A stretch of DNA of 64,000 nt from Breoghania corrubedonensis (GCF_003053845.1 NZ_QAYG01000008.1:62001-126000); one strand, 5' to 3'; counted from the first letter of the stretch, positions 1 to 9,038 are shown. The notes: generated by a model not told the origin, from the letters alone. Numbers and translations: made by a program.

Positions 1-1
1 G

Positions 2-1006
2 CTGATCCCGGAGGAATATGGCGGCTCGGGACTGGGGCTCACCGAGGCTTCGGTGATCATGGAGGAGATCAACCGGGCGGGTGGCAATTCCGGTGCCTGC
101 CATGGCCAGATGTACAACATGAACACGCTGGTCCGGCACGGCTCGAAGGAGCAGCGCGACTTCTACCTTCCGAAGATTGCGGCGGGCGAATTGCGTCTTC
201 AGTCCATGGGCGTGACCGAGCCCACGACCGGGACCGACACCACCAAGATCAAGACGACCGCCGTGCGCAAGGGCGACCGCTATGTGATCAACGGCCAGAA
301 GGTGTGGATCAGCCGCGTCCAGCACTCCGACCTGATGATCCTGCTCGCCCGCACCACGCCGCTTGCCGAGGTGAAGAAGAAGTCCGAGGGGCTTTCGATC
401 TTCCTGGTCGACATCAAGCAGGCCGTCAAAAGCGGAATGACGGTCAAGCCGATCCGTAACATGGTCAATCACGAGACCAATGAACTGTTCTTCGACGATC
501 TGGAAATCCCGGTGGAAAACCTGATCGGCGAGGAGGGGATGGGCTTCAAGTACATTTTGACCGGGCTCAACGCCGAGCGGGCGCTGATCGCGGCCGAATG
601 TATCGGCGACGGCTACTGGTTCACCGACCGGGTGACCGCCTATGTGAAGGAGCGCAATGTCTTCGGCCGGCCGATCGGCCAGAACCAGGGCGTCCAGTTC
701 CCGATTGCGGAAGGCTTCATCGAGATCGAGGCTGCGAGCCTGATGCGCTACGAGGCCTGCCGGCTCTATGATGCGGGCGAGCCCTGCGGCGCGCAGGCCA
801 ACATGGCGAAATATCTCGCGGCCAAGGCCTCCTGGGAAGCTGCCAACGCCTGCCTGCAGTTCCACGGCGGCTTCGGCTTCGCCGCCGAGTACGACGTGGA
901 GCGCAAGTTCCGCGAGACCCGGCTTTATCAGGTGGCGCCGATCTCCACCAATCTCATCCTGTCCCATGTCGCCGAGCACATTCTCGGCCTGCCGCGGTCG
1001 TTCTGA
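2..1006 (+). CDS. Acyl-CoA dehydrogenase family protein (5' end cut by window edge)
   Basis: The reading frame is open from base 2, so the N-terminus lies outside the window; about 334 codons are visible against a usual length near 380-400. It begins inside the conserved segment LIPEEYGGSGLGL and continues with MGVTEPTTGTDTT, the middle beta domain, GLNAERALIAAE and FGRPIGQNQGVQFPIAE, and the C-terminal FHGGFGFAAEYDVERKF block. These define an FAD flavoenzyme that forms an alpha,beta double bond in an acyl-CoA. At the position where MCAD-type enzymes carry their catalytic Glu (YEGT), this protein reads LYQVAP, so the base may be elsewhere, for example the Glu in LNAERA. It overlaps the next gene in a TGATG junction, implying one operon. 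The substrate is not evident. Confidence 0.93.
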   Translation: MIPEEYGGSGLGLTEASVIMEEINRAGGNSGACHGQMYNMNTLVRHGSKEQRDFYLPKIAAGELRLQSMGVTEPTTGTDTTKIKTTAVRKGDRYVINGQKVWISRVQHSDLMILLARTTPLAEVKKKSEGLSIFLVDIKQAVKSGMTVKPIRNMVNHETNELFFDDLEIPVENLIGEEGMGFKYILTGLNAERALIAAECIGDGYWFTDRVTAYVKERNVFGRPIGQNQGVQFPIAEGFIEIEAASLMRYEACRLYDAGEPCGAQANMAKYLAAKASWEAANACLQFHGGFGFAAEYDVERKFRETRLYQVAPISTNLILSHVAEHILGLPRSF

Positions 1007-2103
1007 TGGTGTTGCCTCTGGAAGGACTGACGGTCGTCGCCATTGAACAGGCGGTGGCGGCGCCGTTCTGCACCGCGCGGCTCGCCGATGCGGGCGCGCA
1101 TGTCATCAAGATCGAGCGGCCGGAAGGCGATTTCGCACGCGGCTACGACGATGTGGCGGCGGGGCAGTCGAGCTATTTCGTCTGGCTCAATCGCGGCAAG
1201 GAATCGCTGACGCTCAACCTCGCCTCGCCGAAGGGCAAGGCGCGGCTGAAGGAACTGCTCGGCGGTGCCGATGTGGTCGTGCAGAACCTGAAGCGTGGGG
1301 CGCTCGCCCGGCTCGGTTTCGATCCGGATGATCTCGTCAGGGACAACCCGCGGCTCATCGTGTGTTCGATTTCCGGCTACGGTGAAGGCGGGCCGCTGGC
1401 CGACCGCAAGGCCTATGACCTTCTGATTCAGGCCGAATCCGGGCTCTGCTCGATCACCGGCACGGCGGAAGGCCCGTCGCGGGTCGGGCTCTCCATCGTC
1501 GATATCGCCACCGGCGCCACGGCGCATGCGGCCATTCTGGAAGCGCTGATCCGGCGGTCGGTGACCGGCACGGGCGCGAACATCTCCGTCTCCATGTTCG
1601 ACGTGATCGCGGAATGGCTGACCGTGCCGCTGCTCAACCACGAGGGCGGCAATCCGCCCAGGCGCATCGGCCTCGCCCATCCCTCGATCTCGCCCTATGG
1701 CGTCTTCGAGACGCGCGACGGGCAGCCGATCCTCATTTCCATCCAGAGCGATCGCGAATGGCGCAAGCTTGCCGAGGTCTTCATCGGGGATGTTGGCCTG
1801 GGAACGGATCCCCGGTTCGCGACCAACGTCGCACGTGTCGAAAACCGGTCCGAAACCGATGCCATCGTTGCCGAAGCGTTTGCGAGGCGGGATTGCGAAG
1901 ATGCTATCGAGGCATTGTTGCAGGCGGATGTGGCCCTCGCCCGGGTCAACGACATGGCGGGGCTTTCCTCCCATCCGCACTTGCGCCGGATCACGGTCGA
2001 CAGCCCGAACGGGCCCGTGAGCTTTCCCGCTCCTTCGCCGATCTTCGCCGATGAGGCGCGCGATTATGGTGCCGTGCCGGGTCTTGGCCCCGAGGAGAAC
2101 TGA
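1006..2103 (+). CDS. CaiB/BaiF family CoA-transferase
   Basis: A 365-residue protein with the family III CoA-transferase pattern: N-terminal LEGLTVVAIEQAVAAPFCTARLADAGA, then VIKIERPEGDFARGYD, and SISGYGEGGPLADRKAYDLL. The catalytic Asp (which forms the aspartyl-CoA thioester in this family) is probably D199 in SVSMFD. Such enzymes move CoA from a donor thioester to a free carboxylic acid. The ATG overlaps the stop of the acyl-CoA dehydrogenase by one base and the stop lies two bases before the CitE-like gene, so the three are probably translated from one mRNA. The acid activated is not identifiable from sequence; a dicarboxylic or branched acid is a reasonable guess. Confidence 0.92.
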   Translation: MVLPLEGLTVVAIEQAVAAPFCTARLADAGAHVIKIERPEGDFARGYDDVAAGQSSYFVWLNRGKESLTLNLASPKGKARLKELLGGADVVVQNLKRGALARLGFDPDDLVRDNPRLIVCSISGYGEGGPLADRKAYDLLIQAESGLCSITGTAEGPSRVGLSIVDIATGATAHAAILEALIRRSVTGTGANISVSMFDVIAEWLTVPLLNHEGGNPPRRIGLAHPSISPYGVFETRDGQPILISIQSDREWRKLAEVFIGDVGLGTDPRFATNVARVENRSETDAIVAEAFARRDCEDAIEALLQADVALARVNDMAGLSSHPHLRRITVDSPNGPVSFPAPSPIFADEARDYGAVPGLGPEEN

Positions 2104-2105
2104 CG

Positions 2106-2924
2106 ATGACCGACAAAGCGAAACGCGATGCGGAGGCGATCGCCGCTATCCGCGCTCCGCTCTTTGTGCCTGCCTCTCGTGCCGATCGCTTCGCCAAGGC
2201 GGCCGCGTCGGGTGCGGATGCGGTGATCCTCGATCTGGAGGATGCCGTCGGTCCGGGCGAGAAGGAGGCCGCGCGCGCTCAGCTTGCCTGCGACTTCACC
2301 GACCTTCCGGTGCTCGTGCGGGTCAACGCGCATGGAACGCCGTGGCATGCGGCCGATATCGCCGCAGTCCGCGCGCTTCCGGTGTCCGCCGTTGTCTTGC
2401 CGAAGTCGGAGGATGCGGGCGAGGTTCGCAGCGTCGTGGATGCGCTCGGCGGGTCCGTGCCGCTTGTTGCGTTGGTCGAAACGGCGCAGGGGCTTGCCTC
2501 CGCGCGCGCGATCGCGGCGATTGGCGGTGTCGTACGGCTTGCGTTCGGGTCTGTCGACTATTGCGCGGATCTGGGCTGCGACCACCTGCGCGAGGTGCTG
2601 CTTCCCGCGCGCTCGGAACTGGTTCTGGCCTCGCGCTTGGCGCGGATCGCGGCTCCTATCGACGGGGTTACGACGGCCCTCGATGATGCCTCACTGACAG
2701 AGGCCGATGCCGCTCATGCCCGCAATCTCGGCATGAGCGGAAAGCTCTGCATCCACCCAAGGCAGATCGAGGCGGTGAAACGCGCTTTCGCGCCGGGGAA
2801 AGCGGAAATCGTCTGGGCCGAGAGAGTGCTTGCGGCCGGCGAAGGGGCTGTCGCCGTCGACGGCGCGATGGTGGATGAGCCGGTACGCATCCGGGCGCGG
2901 GCAATTCTTTCAGCGGTGCGTTGA
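2106..2924 (+). CDS. HpcH/HpaI (CitE-like) aldolase/citrate lyase family protein
   Basis: A 272-residue TIM-barrel protein of the CitE / malyl-CoA lyase type. Visible landmarks are RAPLFVPASRADRF, DAVILDLEDAVGPGEK with the Glu-Asp pair that supports Mg2+ binding, VRVNAHGTPW, VLPKSEDA, LVALVETAQGL (metal-binding Glu) and AFGSVDYCADLG (metal-binding Asp). The C-terminal part MSGKLCIHPRQIEAV is also typical. Members split or form beta-hydroxyacyl-CoA esters such as malyl-CoA or citramalyl-CoA, or hydrolyse malyl-CoA. It is the third gene of a tight three-gene operon with a dehydrogenase and a CoA-transferase, which suggests a final carbon-carbon cleavage in CoA-ester catabolism. The exact substrate is open. 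Confidence 0.9.
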   Translation: MTDKAKRDAEAIAAIRAPLFVPASRADRFAKAAASGADAVILDLEDAVGPGEKEAARAQLACDFTDLPVLVRVNAHGTPWHAADIAAVRALPVSAVVLPKSEDAGEVRSVVDALGGSVPLVALVETAQGLASARAIAAIGGVVRLAFGSVDYCADLGCDHLREVLLPARSELVLASRLARIAAPIDGVTTALDDASLTEADAAHARNLGMSGKLCIHPRQIEAVKRAFAPGKAEIVWAERVLAAGEGAVAVDGAMVDEPVRIRARAILSAVR

Positions 2925-3265
2925 AGCGCGCTGCTGCCAATCCTTGCCGATCCGATCCCGATTGCCCGCTTCATCGGCTGGTCTAAATGCCCGCTTTGCT
3001 ATATGCGCATAAAGTGACCATGCCGGTTGAATGATGAAAGTCACACCAATCGACGGGTGTGGCGCAGGCCGGCTTGTGCCAGAACGAGCGAGGCTCCCGA
3101 CCTCGCCCTGCCATCCCCTTGACCGGGAGGCATGAAATTTGCTCGGGTTTCCGGTGCGACCGGTCCGCCCGGGCGCGATGTGGAGTTGCCGGAGGGGGCA
3201 CGACGACCGGGTTTTCATTTTCATTCGATCGGTTGCGGCCGGGTCCAATTTCAAGTGAAGGCAAG
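2925..3265. other. Intergenic region upstream of pyruvate carboxylase
   Basis: This 341-base stretch has no convincing gene. The pyruvate carboxylase frame is open back to 3059, but the upstream extension has no family similarity and is low in recognisable structure, so I treat it as leader. A perfect 10-base palindrome, TATGCGCATA, lies at 3002-3011 and could be a regulator site. No clear sigma-70 promoter was found by eye. Confidence 0.5.
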
Positions 3266-6200
3266 ATGTCCGAATTCAGCAAGATTCTGATCGCCAATCG
3301 CGGCGAGATCGCGATCCGCGTGATGCGCGCGGCCAACGAATTGGGAAAGCGCACCGTCGCGGTCTACGCGGAAGAGGACAAGCTCTCGCTTCACCGCTTC
3401 AAGGCGGATGAAGCCTACCGGATCGGCGAAGGGCTCGGGCCGGTTGCCGCCTATCTGTCGATCAAGGAAATCATCCGCGTCGCGAAACACGCGGGAGCGG
3501 ACGCCATCCACCCGGGATATGGCCTCCTGTCGGAGAACCCAGCCCTGGTCGACGCCTGTCGCGAAGCCGGCATCGCCTTCATCGGACCGTCGGCGGACAC
3601 GATGCGCAAGCTCGGCGACAAGGCGAGCGCGCGCCGCATCGCGATCGAGGCCGGGGTGCCTGTGATCCCGGCTTCCGAGGTGCTGGACGACGATATGGAT
3701 GCCGCCCGCAAGGTGGCGTCCGAGATCGGCTATCCGCTGATGCTCAAGGCCTCGTGGGGCGGCGGCGGTCGCGGCATGCGGCCGATCGCGGGACCGGACG
3801 AGCTTGAGGAGAAGATCCGCGAAGGGCGTCGCGAGGCGGAGGCCGCCTTCGGCAACGGCGAGGGTTATCTGGAAAAGATGATCACCCGGGCCCGTCATGT
3901 GGAAGTGCAGATCCTTGGCGATACCCACGGTAACATCTATCACTTGTGGGAGCGTGACTGTTCGGTCCAACGGCGCAACCAGAAGGTCGTCGAACGTGCG
4001 CCTGCACCGTATCTCACCCAGGCCCAGCGGGACGAAGTCTGCCGGCTCGGCAAGACCATCGCAGAGCATGTGGGCTACGAATGCGCGGGAACCGTCGAGT
4101 TCCTGATGGATATGGAGACACAGGCCTTCTACTTCATCGAAGTAAACCCGCGCATCCAGGTGGAGCACACGGTGACCGAGGAGGTCACGGGCATCGACAT
4201 CGTGCGCGCCCAGATCCTGATTTCGGAAGGAAAGACGCTCTCCGAGGCGACCGGAATTGCCAGCCAGGCGGGGGTTGAGCTTTCGGGCAATGCCATCCAG
4301 TGCCGGATCACGACCGAGGACCCGACCAACAATTTCATTCCCGACTACGGCCGCATCACCGCCTATCGCGGGGCTACGGGCATGGGCATCCGGCTTGACG
4401 GCGGCACGGCCTATTCGGGTGCGGTGATCACCCGCTACTACGATTCCCTTCTGGAAAAGGTCACGGCCTGGGCGCCGACGCCGGAGGCGGCGATAGCCCG
4501 CATGGACCGGGCCTTGCGCGAATTCCGCATTCGCGGCGTCTCGACGAACATCGATTTCGTCATCAACCTGTTGCGCCACCCGACCTTCCTGAACGGCCAG
4601 TACCATACGAAGTTCATCGACGAGACGCCGGAACTGTTCGACTTCCAGGGTCGGCGCGACCGTGCGACGAAGATCCTGACCTACGTCGCCGACATCACGG
4701 TGAACGGTCATCCGGAAACGGCAGGCCGCCCGAAGCCCGCGGCAGATGTCAGGGTGCCGGTGGCGCCGGAGACACGGTGCGACATGCCGCCAGCCGGCAC
4801 ACGGCAAATCCTGGAGGAAAAGGGTCCGCAGGGCGTCGCCGACTGGATGTGTGCGCAGACACGGCTGCTGATCACCGACACGGCCATGCGTGACGGGCAT
4901 CAGTCGCTGCTTGCGACCCGCATGCGCTCGATCGACATGGTCAATGTGGCGCCCGTCTATGCCGCGAACCTGCCGGAACTCTTTTCGGTGGAGTGCTGGG
5001 GCGGGGCGACCTTCGACGTCGCCTATCGCTTTCTGCAGGAATGTCCCTGGCAGCGCCTGCGCGATCTGCGGGCCGCCATGCCGAACCTTCTGACCCAGAT
5101 GCTGCTGCGCGGATCGAACGGCGTCGGCTACACCAACTATCCCGACAACGTGGTGCGCGGCTTCGTCCATCAGGCCGCGACGTCCGGTGTCGATCTCTTC
5201 CGCGTGTTCGACAGCCTCAACTGGGTGGAGAACATGCGCGTCGCCATCGACGCGGTGATCGAGACGAACCGGATCTGCGAAGGCACGATCTGCTACACCG
5301 GCGATATCGGCAATCCGGACCGGGCGAAGTACGACCTCAAGTACTACCTCGACATGGCGCGCGAGCTGCGCGACGCGGGCGTTCATGTCCTGGGGCTGAA
5401 GGACATGGCCGGGCTTTTGAAGCCTGCCGTCGCCCGCAAGCTCGTCTCCGTCCTCAAGGAAGAGATCGGGTTGCCGATCCACCTGCACACGCACGATACG
5501 GCCGGCATCGCCTCGGCCACGATCCTGGCTGCGTCGGAGGCGGGTGTCGATGCGGTCGACTGCGCGATGGATTCGCTGTCGGGCAACACCTCGCAGGCGA
5601 CGCTTGGCACCGTCGTCGAAGCTCTCGCCCGCAGCGAGCGTGATACCGGGCTCGATATCGACGCCATCCGCGAGACCTCCAACTACTGGGAAGCAGTGCG
5701 CGGTCACTACGCGGCCTTCGAGAGTGGTCTCCAAGCGCCCGCATCCGAGGTCTATCTGCACGAGATGCCGGGTGGACAGTTCACGAACCTGAAGGCGCAG
5801 GCGCGTTCGCTCGGGCTTGAGGAGCGTTGGCACGACGTCGCCAAGACCTATGCCGATGTCAACAAGATGTTCGGCGACATCGTCAAGGTCACGCCGTCTT
5901 CCAAGGTGGTGGGCGACATGGCGCTGATGATGGTCAGTCAGGGCCTCACGCGCGCGGATGTGGAAGATCCGACCCGCGAGATCTCCTTCCCCGACAGCGT
6001 TGTCGACATGATGCGCGGCAATCTCGGCCGGCCTTCCGGAGGCTTTCCGGAGGCACTACAGAACAAGATTCTGAAGGGAGAGGCGCCGCTAGAGGGGCGT
6101 CCCGGCAAATATCTGCCGCCGGTCGATTTCGAGGCAAAGCGTAAGGAGGCCTCGGAAGCCTCGGGCGGCGTGGAGATCGACGACGAGGATCTCAACGCCT

Positions 6201-6724
6201 ACCTGATGTATCCAAAGGTCTTTGCCGACTACCGCAAACGGTTCGAGGATTACGGTCCCGTCCGGACGCTGCCGACGGCCACCTTTTTCTACGGCATGGA
6301 GCCGGGCGAGGAGATCAGCGTCGAGATCGATCCCGGCAAGACGCTGGAGATCCGCTGTCAGGCCATCGGCGAGACGGATGAAAACGGCAGCGCAAAGGTC
6401 TTCTTCGAACTGAACGGCCAGCCGCGCGTCGTCCGCGTGGCCGATCGTCTGCATGGCGGCGGCAAGGTCAAGGCGCGGCCCAAGGCGGAAGAGGGCAATC
6501 CGAACCACGTCGGCGCACCGATGCCGGGCGTCGTCGCCTCGCTTGCCGTGAAGCCGGGCGTCAAGGTAAGCGCCGGCGATCTGATGCTGACCATCGAGGC
6601 GATGAAGATGGAAACCGGTATCCACGCCCAGAGCGAGGCTGTGGTCGCCGCCGTCCACATCGCGCCGGGGGATCAGATCGACGCCAAGGATCTGCTGGTG
6701 GAGTTCGAGGCGGGGGAGGCCTGA
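3266..6724 (+). CDS. pyc: Pyruvate carboxylase
   Basis: A single-chain biotin enzyme of 1152 residues, the usual size for alpha4 pyruvate carboxylase. Domain order is biotin carboxylase (starts SKILIANRGEIAIRVMRAA; ATP-grasp loop KASWGGGGRGMR; EVNPRIQVEHTVTEEVTG), carboxyltransferase (starts LLITDTAMRDGHQSLLATRMR; metal site HLHTHDTAG) and C-terminal biotinyl carrier (EAMKMET, biotin on about K1114). It makes oxaloacetate from pyruvate, bicarbonate and ATP in the cytoplasm. I chose ATG 3266 because GAAGGCAAG lies just upstream and residue 2 onward matches the family start; the open frame extends further upstream without similarity. It stands alone after a 341-base gap. Confidence 0.98.
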   Translation: MSEFSKILIANRGEIAIRVMRAANELGKRTVAVYAEEDKLSLHRFKADEAYRIGEGLGPVAAYLSIKEIIRVAKHAGADAIHPGYGLLSENPALVDACREAGIAFIGPSADTMRKLGDKASARRIAIEAGVPVIPASEVLDDDMDAARKVASEIGYPLMLKASWGGGGRGMRPIAGPDELEEKIREGRREAEAAFGNGEGYLEKMITRARHVEVQILGDTHGNIYHLWERDCSVQRRNQKVVERAPAPYLTQAQRDEVCRLGKTIAEHVGYECAGTVEFLMDMETQAFYFIEVNPRIQVEHTVTEEVTGIDIVRAQILISEGKTLSEATGIASQAGVELSGNAIQCRITTEDPTNNFIPDYGRITAYRGATGMGIRLDGGTAYSGAVITRYYDSLLEKVTAWAPTPEAAIARMDRALREFRIRGVSTNIDFVINLLRHPTFLNGQYHTKFIDETPELFDFQGRRDRATKILTYVADITVNGHPETAGRPKPAADVRVPVAPETRCDMPPAGTRQILEEKGPQGVADWMCAQTRLLITDTAMRDGHQSLLATRMRSIDMVNVAPVYAANLPELFSVECWGGATFDVAYRFLQECPWQRLRDLRAAMPNLLTQMLLRGSNGVGYTNYPDNVVRGFVHQAATSGVDLFRVFDSLNWVENMRVAIDAVIETNRICEGTICYTGDIGNPDRAKYDLKYYLDMARELRDAGVHVLGLKDMAGLLKPAVARKLVSVLKEEIGLPIHLHTHDTAGIASATILAASEAGVDAVDCAMDSLSGNTSQATLGTVVEALARSERDTGLDIDAIRETSNYWEAVRGHYAAFESGLQAPASEVYLHEMPGGQFTNLKAQARSLGLEERWHDVAKTYADVNKMFGDIVKVTPSSKVVGDMALMMVSQGLTRADVEDPTREISFPDSVVDMMRGNLGRPSGGFPEALQNKILKGEAPLEGRPGKYLPPVDFEAKRKEASEASGGVEIDDEDLNAYLMYPKVFADYRKRFEDYGPVRTLPTATFFYGMEPGEEISVEIDPGKTLEIRCQAIGETDENGSAKVFFELNGQPRVVRVADRLHGGGKVKARPKAEEGNPNHVGAPMPGVVASLAVKPGVKVSAGDLMLTIEAMKMETGIHAQSEAVVAAVHIAPGDQIDAKDLLVEFEAGEA

Positions 6725-6790
6725 GCAGGCTTTTCCAGTTCGTCCCGGGCATCGTCCGGGATGGAGGCCTGTGTGTCGTTTGTCGTGCGA

Positions 6791-6834
6791 CCATACTTCG
6801 AGACGCCGTCTTGCGACGGCTCCTCAGGATGACG
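6791..6834. repeat. Palindromic intergenic element, possibly a dispersed repeat
   Basis: The core GCCGTC-TTGC-GACGGC (6805-6820) is a perfect 6-bp hairpin, flanked by CATACTTCGAGAC on the left and CTCCTCAGGATGAC on the right; the flanks are nearly complementary (CATACT against AGGATG). From memory, very similar CTTCGAGAC...CTCCTCAGGATGA elements are scattered between genes in many Hyphomicrobiales genomes. Only one copy is visible here, so repeat status rests on that recollection. It lies between pyc and the convergent MarR gene and might also act in 3'-end formation. Confidence 0.45.
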
Positions 6835-6950
6835 TTGTATGTGTTGATGTTCTCCGCAAGATCAGCCGTCCGGTACCCTCGTCTTGAGGCGCCGCGGGAA
6901 GACGGTGTCTCGAAAGATCGGCAACCCGGTCCGAAAACGGGTGCCGTGCC

Positions 6951-7418
6951 TTACTGAATCTTCTTCAGGATCTTCAGAAGCGAACGTCGCTCGGATTGGG
7001 TGAGGGGCGCCAGTGTCTCGTTCGAGACCTCGATGCCAATGAGTGCATTCTCCTCGAAAAGGTGCCAGCCGGCCTCGCTCAGGGAAATCATCTGACGGCG
7101 CCGGTCGTTGGGGTCGCGGGCGGTCTCTATCAGGCCGCGTGCGTGAAGTCGGTCAACGACACCCTTGGTGGTGGCGACATCCAGCCCGACGGTGCGGCCG
7201 AGCTGGTTTTGCGAAACCGAGCCCAGTTCGGTGAGCCGCGCCATCACGGCGAACTGCGTCGGCGTAAGGCCGCATTGGACCTTTTCTCCGAAAAGCACGG
7301 CGTTGCGCTGGTAGGCCTTGCGCAGGAGGTATCCGATCTGCTCGTCGAGCACGTAACCATGCGCGCGCGGATCCGCCGCCGGCGGCGTCTCGGGCTCTTT
7401 TTCTGCGTGATCGGACAC
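6951..7418 (-). CDS. MarR family transcriptional regulator
   Basis: A 155-residue winged-helix protein. The sequence TPTQFAVMARLTELGSVSQNQLGRTVGLDVATTKGVVDRLHARGLIETARDPNDRRRQMISLSEAG is the MarR DNA-binding region with the acidic/basic beta-wing (DPNDRRR). An N-terminal tail of about 22 residues, rich in Glu and Pro, precedes the dimerisation helix. The start is GTG 7418, preceded by GGAGGG at good spacing. It lies 137 bases downstream of the livF-like gene on the same strand and may be the last gene of that operon. MarR proteins often respond to aromatic acids or their CoA esters, which would suit the neighbouring catabolic genes, but the ligand is unknown. Confidence 0.9.
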   Translation of the reverse strand: MSDHAEKEPETPPAADPRAHGYVLDEQIGYLLRKAYQRNAVLFGEKVQCGLTPTQFAVMARLTELGSVSQNQLGRTVGLDVATTKGVVDRLHARGLIETARDPNDRRRQMISLSEAGWHLFEENALIGIEVSNETLAPLTQSERRSLLKILKKIQ

Positions 7419-7501
7419 AGTCCCTCCGCGGGTCTGTTCGCGCTGGTGGCGGATTGCCCTCGCGCGATGACCTCGCTTGTCGGTGGTCTCAAACGATCGC
7501 C

Positions 7502-7560
7502 AGCCTGGAGCGATTTCTTGTCGACCGGATCGATTCGATCCGGTCGGAACATGCTCTAGA
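7502..7560. repeat. Large palindrome between livF-like and MarR genes
   Basis: Positions 7522-7533 (CGACCGGATCGA) and 7535-7546 (TCGATCCGGTCG) form perfect 12-bp arms around a single central T. The flanks TGGAGCGATTTC (left) and GAACATGCTCTAGA (right) resemble intergenic palindromic elements that I recall in Hyphomicrobiales. It lies immediately 3' of the livF-like gene (stop at 7556) and could cap that transcript or be a dispersed repeat. There is no U-tract, so it is not a standard terminator. Confidence 0.45.
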
Positions 7561-8269
7561 CCGACAGGTATGCATCGCGGATCTCGGGATGATTCTCAAG
7601 CTCCGCAAAAGATCCGTCGAACTTCTTCTCGCCGCCTTCGATAATGACAGCGCGATCGGCAACGATCCGGGCGAAGTGGAGGTTCTGCTCGGAAATGATG
7701 ACGGTCAAACCTTCCGCCTTGAACTTCAGGATCGTCTCGGCCATCTGCTCCACAATGATCGGCGCGATGCCCTCCGATGGTTCGTCGAGCAGCAGCAGGC
7801 TCGGGTTGCCCATCAGGGTTCGCGCGATGGTAAGCATCTGCTGTTCGCCGCCCGACATCGCCTTTCCCTGTGCGTTGCGGCGCTCCCACAGGTTCGGGAA
7901 CAGCTCGAACATGTCGGCCTCCGTCCAGTAGGGCGTATCCGCGCGTCGCGCCTGCCGGCCGACTTCCAGATTTTCCAGGATCGTCAGGTCTGTAAAGATC
8001 CGCCGTTCCTCTGGCACGTACCCAAGGCCAAGCCGGGCCACCTTGTGCGGCGGCATTCCGGTGATCTGCGAACCGTGGAAGCACACCTGACCACGACGCG
8101 GGCGCACGAGCTGCATGATCGATTTCATGGTCGTTGTCTTGCCGGCGCCGTTGCGGCCCAGAAGTGCGACGACTTCGCCGCGATCGACCGAGAAACCCAG
8201 GCCGTTGAGGATATGGGCCTTGCCGTAGAAGCTGTGGACACCTTCGAGGGTGAGCATGGGTTCAGGCAT
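7556..8269 (-). CDS. livF: Liv-type ABC transporter ATP-binding protein (LivF-like)
   Basis: A 237-residue ABC ATPase of the branched-chain amino acid type (HAAT family). It has Walker A GRNGAGKTT, Q-loop, the signature MSGGEQQML, Walker B LLLDEPSEGIAP and H-loop region VIISEQNLHFA. The short C-terminus and the SFYGKAHILNG opening are typical of LivF. I chose ATG 8269 (MPEPMLTLEG), which has GAGGAG upstream and overlaps the LivG stop by eight bases; a longer open frame exists but lacks similarity. It energises import through the fused LivHM permease encoded just upstream. Confidence 0.93.
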   Translation of the reverse strand: MPEPMLTLEGVHSFYGKAHILNGLGFSVDRGEVVALLGRNGAGKTTTMKSIMQLVRPRRGQVCFHGSQITGMPPHKVARLGLGYVPEERRIFTDLTILENLEVGRQARRADTPYWTEADMFELFPNLWERRNAQGKAMSGGEQQMLTIARTLMGNPSLLLLDEPSEGIAPIIVEQMAETILKFKAEGLTVIISEQNLHFARIVADRAVIIEGGEKKFDGSFAELENHPEIRDAYLSV

Positions 8270-9038
8270 GAGAGGTCTCCTCCGCCGCGTAGAGAGTGCC
8301 GCCGCCGAGATAGACTTCCTGGACATGCGGATTGGATCGCACCTCGGCCGCCGTGCCGTCGGCGATCAGCTCTCCCCGGTTCAACACCATGATGTGATGG
8401 GCATGGGCGAAGACCACATCCATGTCGTGCTCGGTGAAGAGTACCGAAATGCCCCGTTCCTTCACGATGTCGGCGGTCAGCTGCATCAGTGCGATGCGCT
8501 CGCGCGGTGCCATGCCTGCGGTCGGTTCGTCCATCAGCAGCAGCGTCGGTTTGTGGGCGAGCGCGATGGCCAGTTCCAGACGTTTCAGATCGCCATAGGC
8601 GAGGATCGCACAGGCGCGGTCCGCCTGTTGCGCCATCCCGACGACGTCGAGCAGGGCCATCGCTTCCTCGCGGTAGAGCCTGTAGGCGTAGGGCAGCATG
8701 GAGAAAAGACGGCGGTGATGGGAAATCAGCGCCATCTGAACGTTCTCCGCCACCGTCATGGACTGGTAGGTGCCGGTGATCTGGAAGGTACGGCCGACGC
8801 CGCGCCGCCAGATTTCGCGCGGCGGCAGCCCGGTGATCGGCTCGCCGTTCAGTTCCACCTTGCCGGCGGATGGCGTGATCTGCCCCATCAGCATGTTGAA
8901 GCAGGTGGATTTGCCTGCTCCATTCGGCCCGATCAGCGCCTTCAGTTCGCCGGGGGCGACGTCGAAGCTCACCTCGTGAACCGCGCGCAAACCGCCGAAA
9001 TAGCGGGTCAGATTCTCAACCCTGAGGACCGGCGTCAT
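8262..9038 (-). CDS. livG: Liv-type ABC transporter ATP-binding protein (LivG-like)
   Basis: A 258-residue ABC ATPase with Walker A GPNGAGKST, the LivG-typical FNMLMGQITPSAGKV and GVGRTFQITG segments, Walker B LLLMDEPTAGMAPRE, and H-loop TEHDMDVVF. The signature motif is degenerate (LAYGDLKRLELA in place of LSGG), as is common in LivG proteins. Its start overlaps the end of the permease gene by four bases and its end overlaps livF, so the three transporter genes are translationally coupled. With livF it forms the ATPase pair of the importer at 7556-12189. Confidence 0.93.
   Translation of the reverse strand: MTPVLRVENLTRYFGGLRAVHEVSFDVAPGELKALIGPNGAGKSTCFNMLMGQITPSAGKVELNGEPITGLPPREIWRRGVGRTFQITGTYQSMTVAENVQMALISHHRRLFSMLPYAYRLYREEAMALLDVVGMAQQADRACAILAYGDLKRLELAIALAHKPTLLLMDEPTAGMAPRERIALMQLTADIVKERGISVLFTEHDMDVVFAHAHHIMVLNRGELIADGTAAEVRSNPHVQEVYLGGGTLYAAEETSHA

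Noticed and set aside
2-2103. Idea that the acyl-CoA dehydrogenase and CoA-transferase are glutaryl-CoA enzymes finishing the nicotinate route
   Set aside because: The dehydrogenase lacks the C-terminal YEG-type motif of glutaryl-CoA dehydrogenase, and it pairs with a CitE-like lyase; nothing in the sequence supports it.
3251-5833. Long open frame (860 codons) on the strand opposite pyruvate carboxylase
   Set aside because: The translation is Arg/His/Asp-rich without family features and is explained by high-GC third positions of the real gene.
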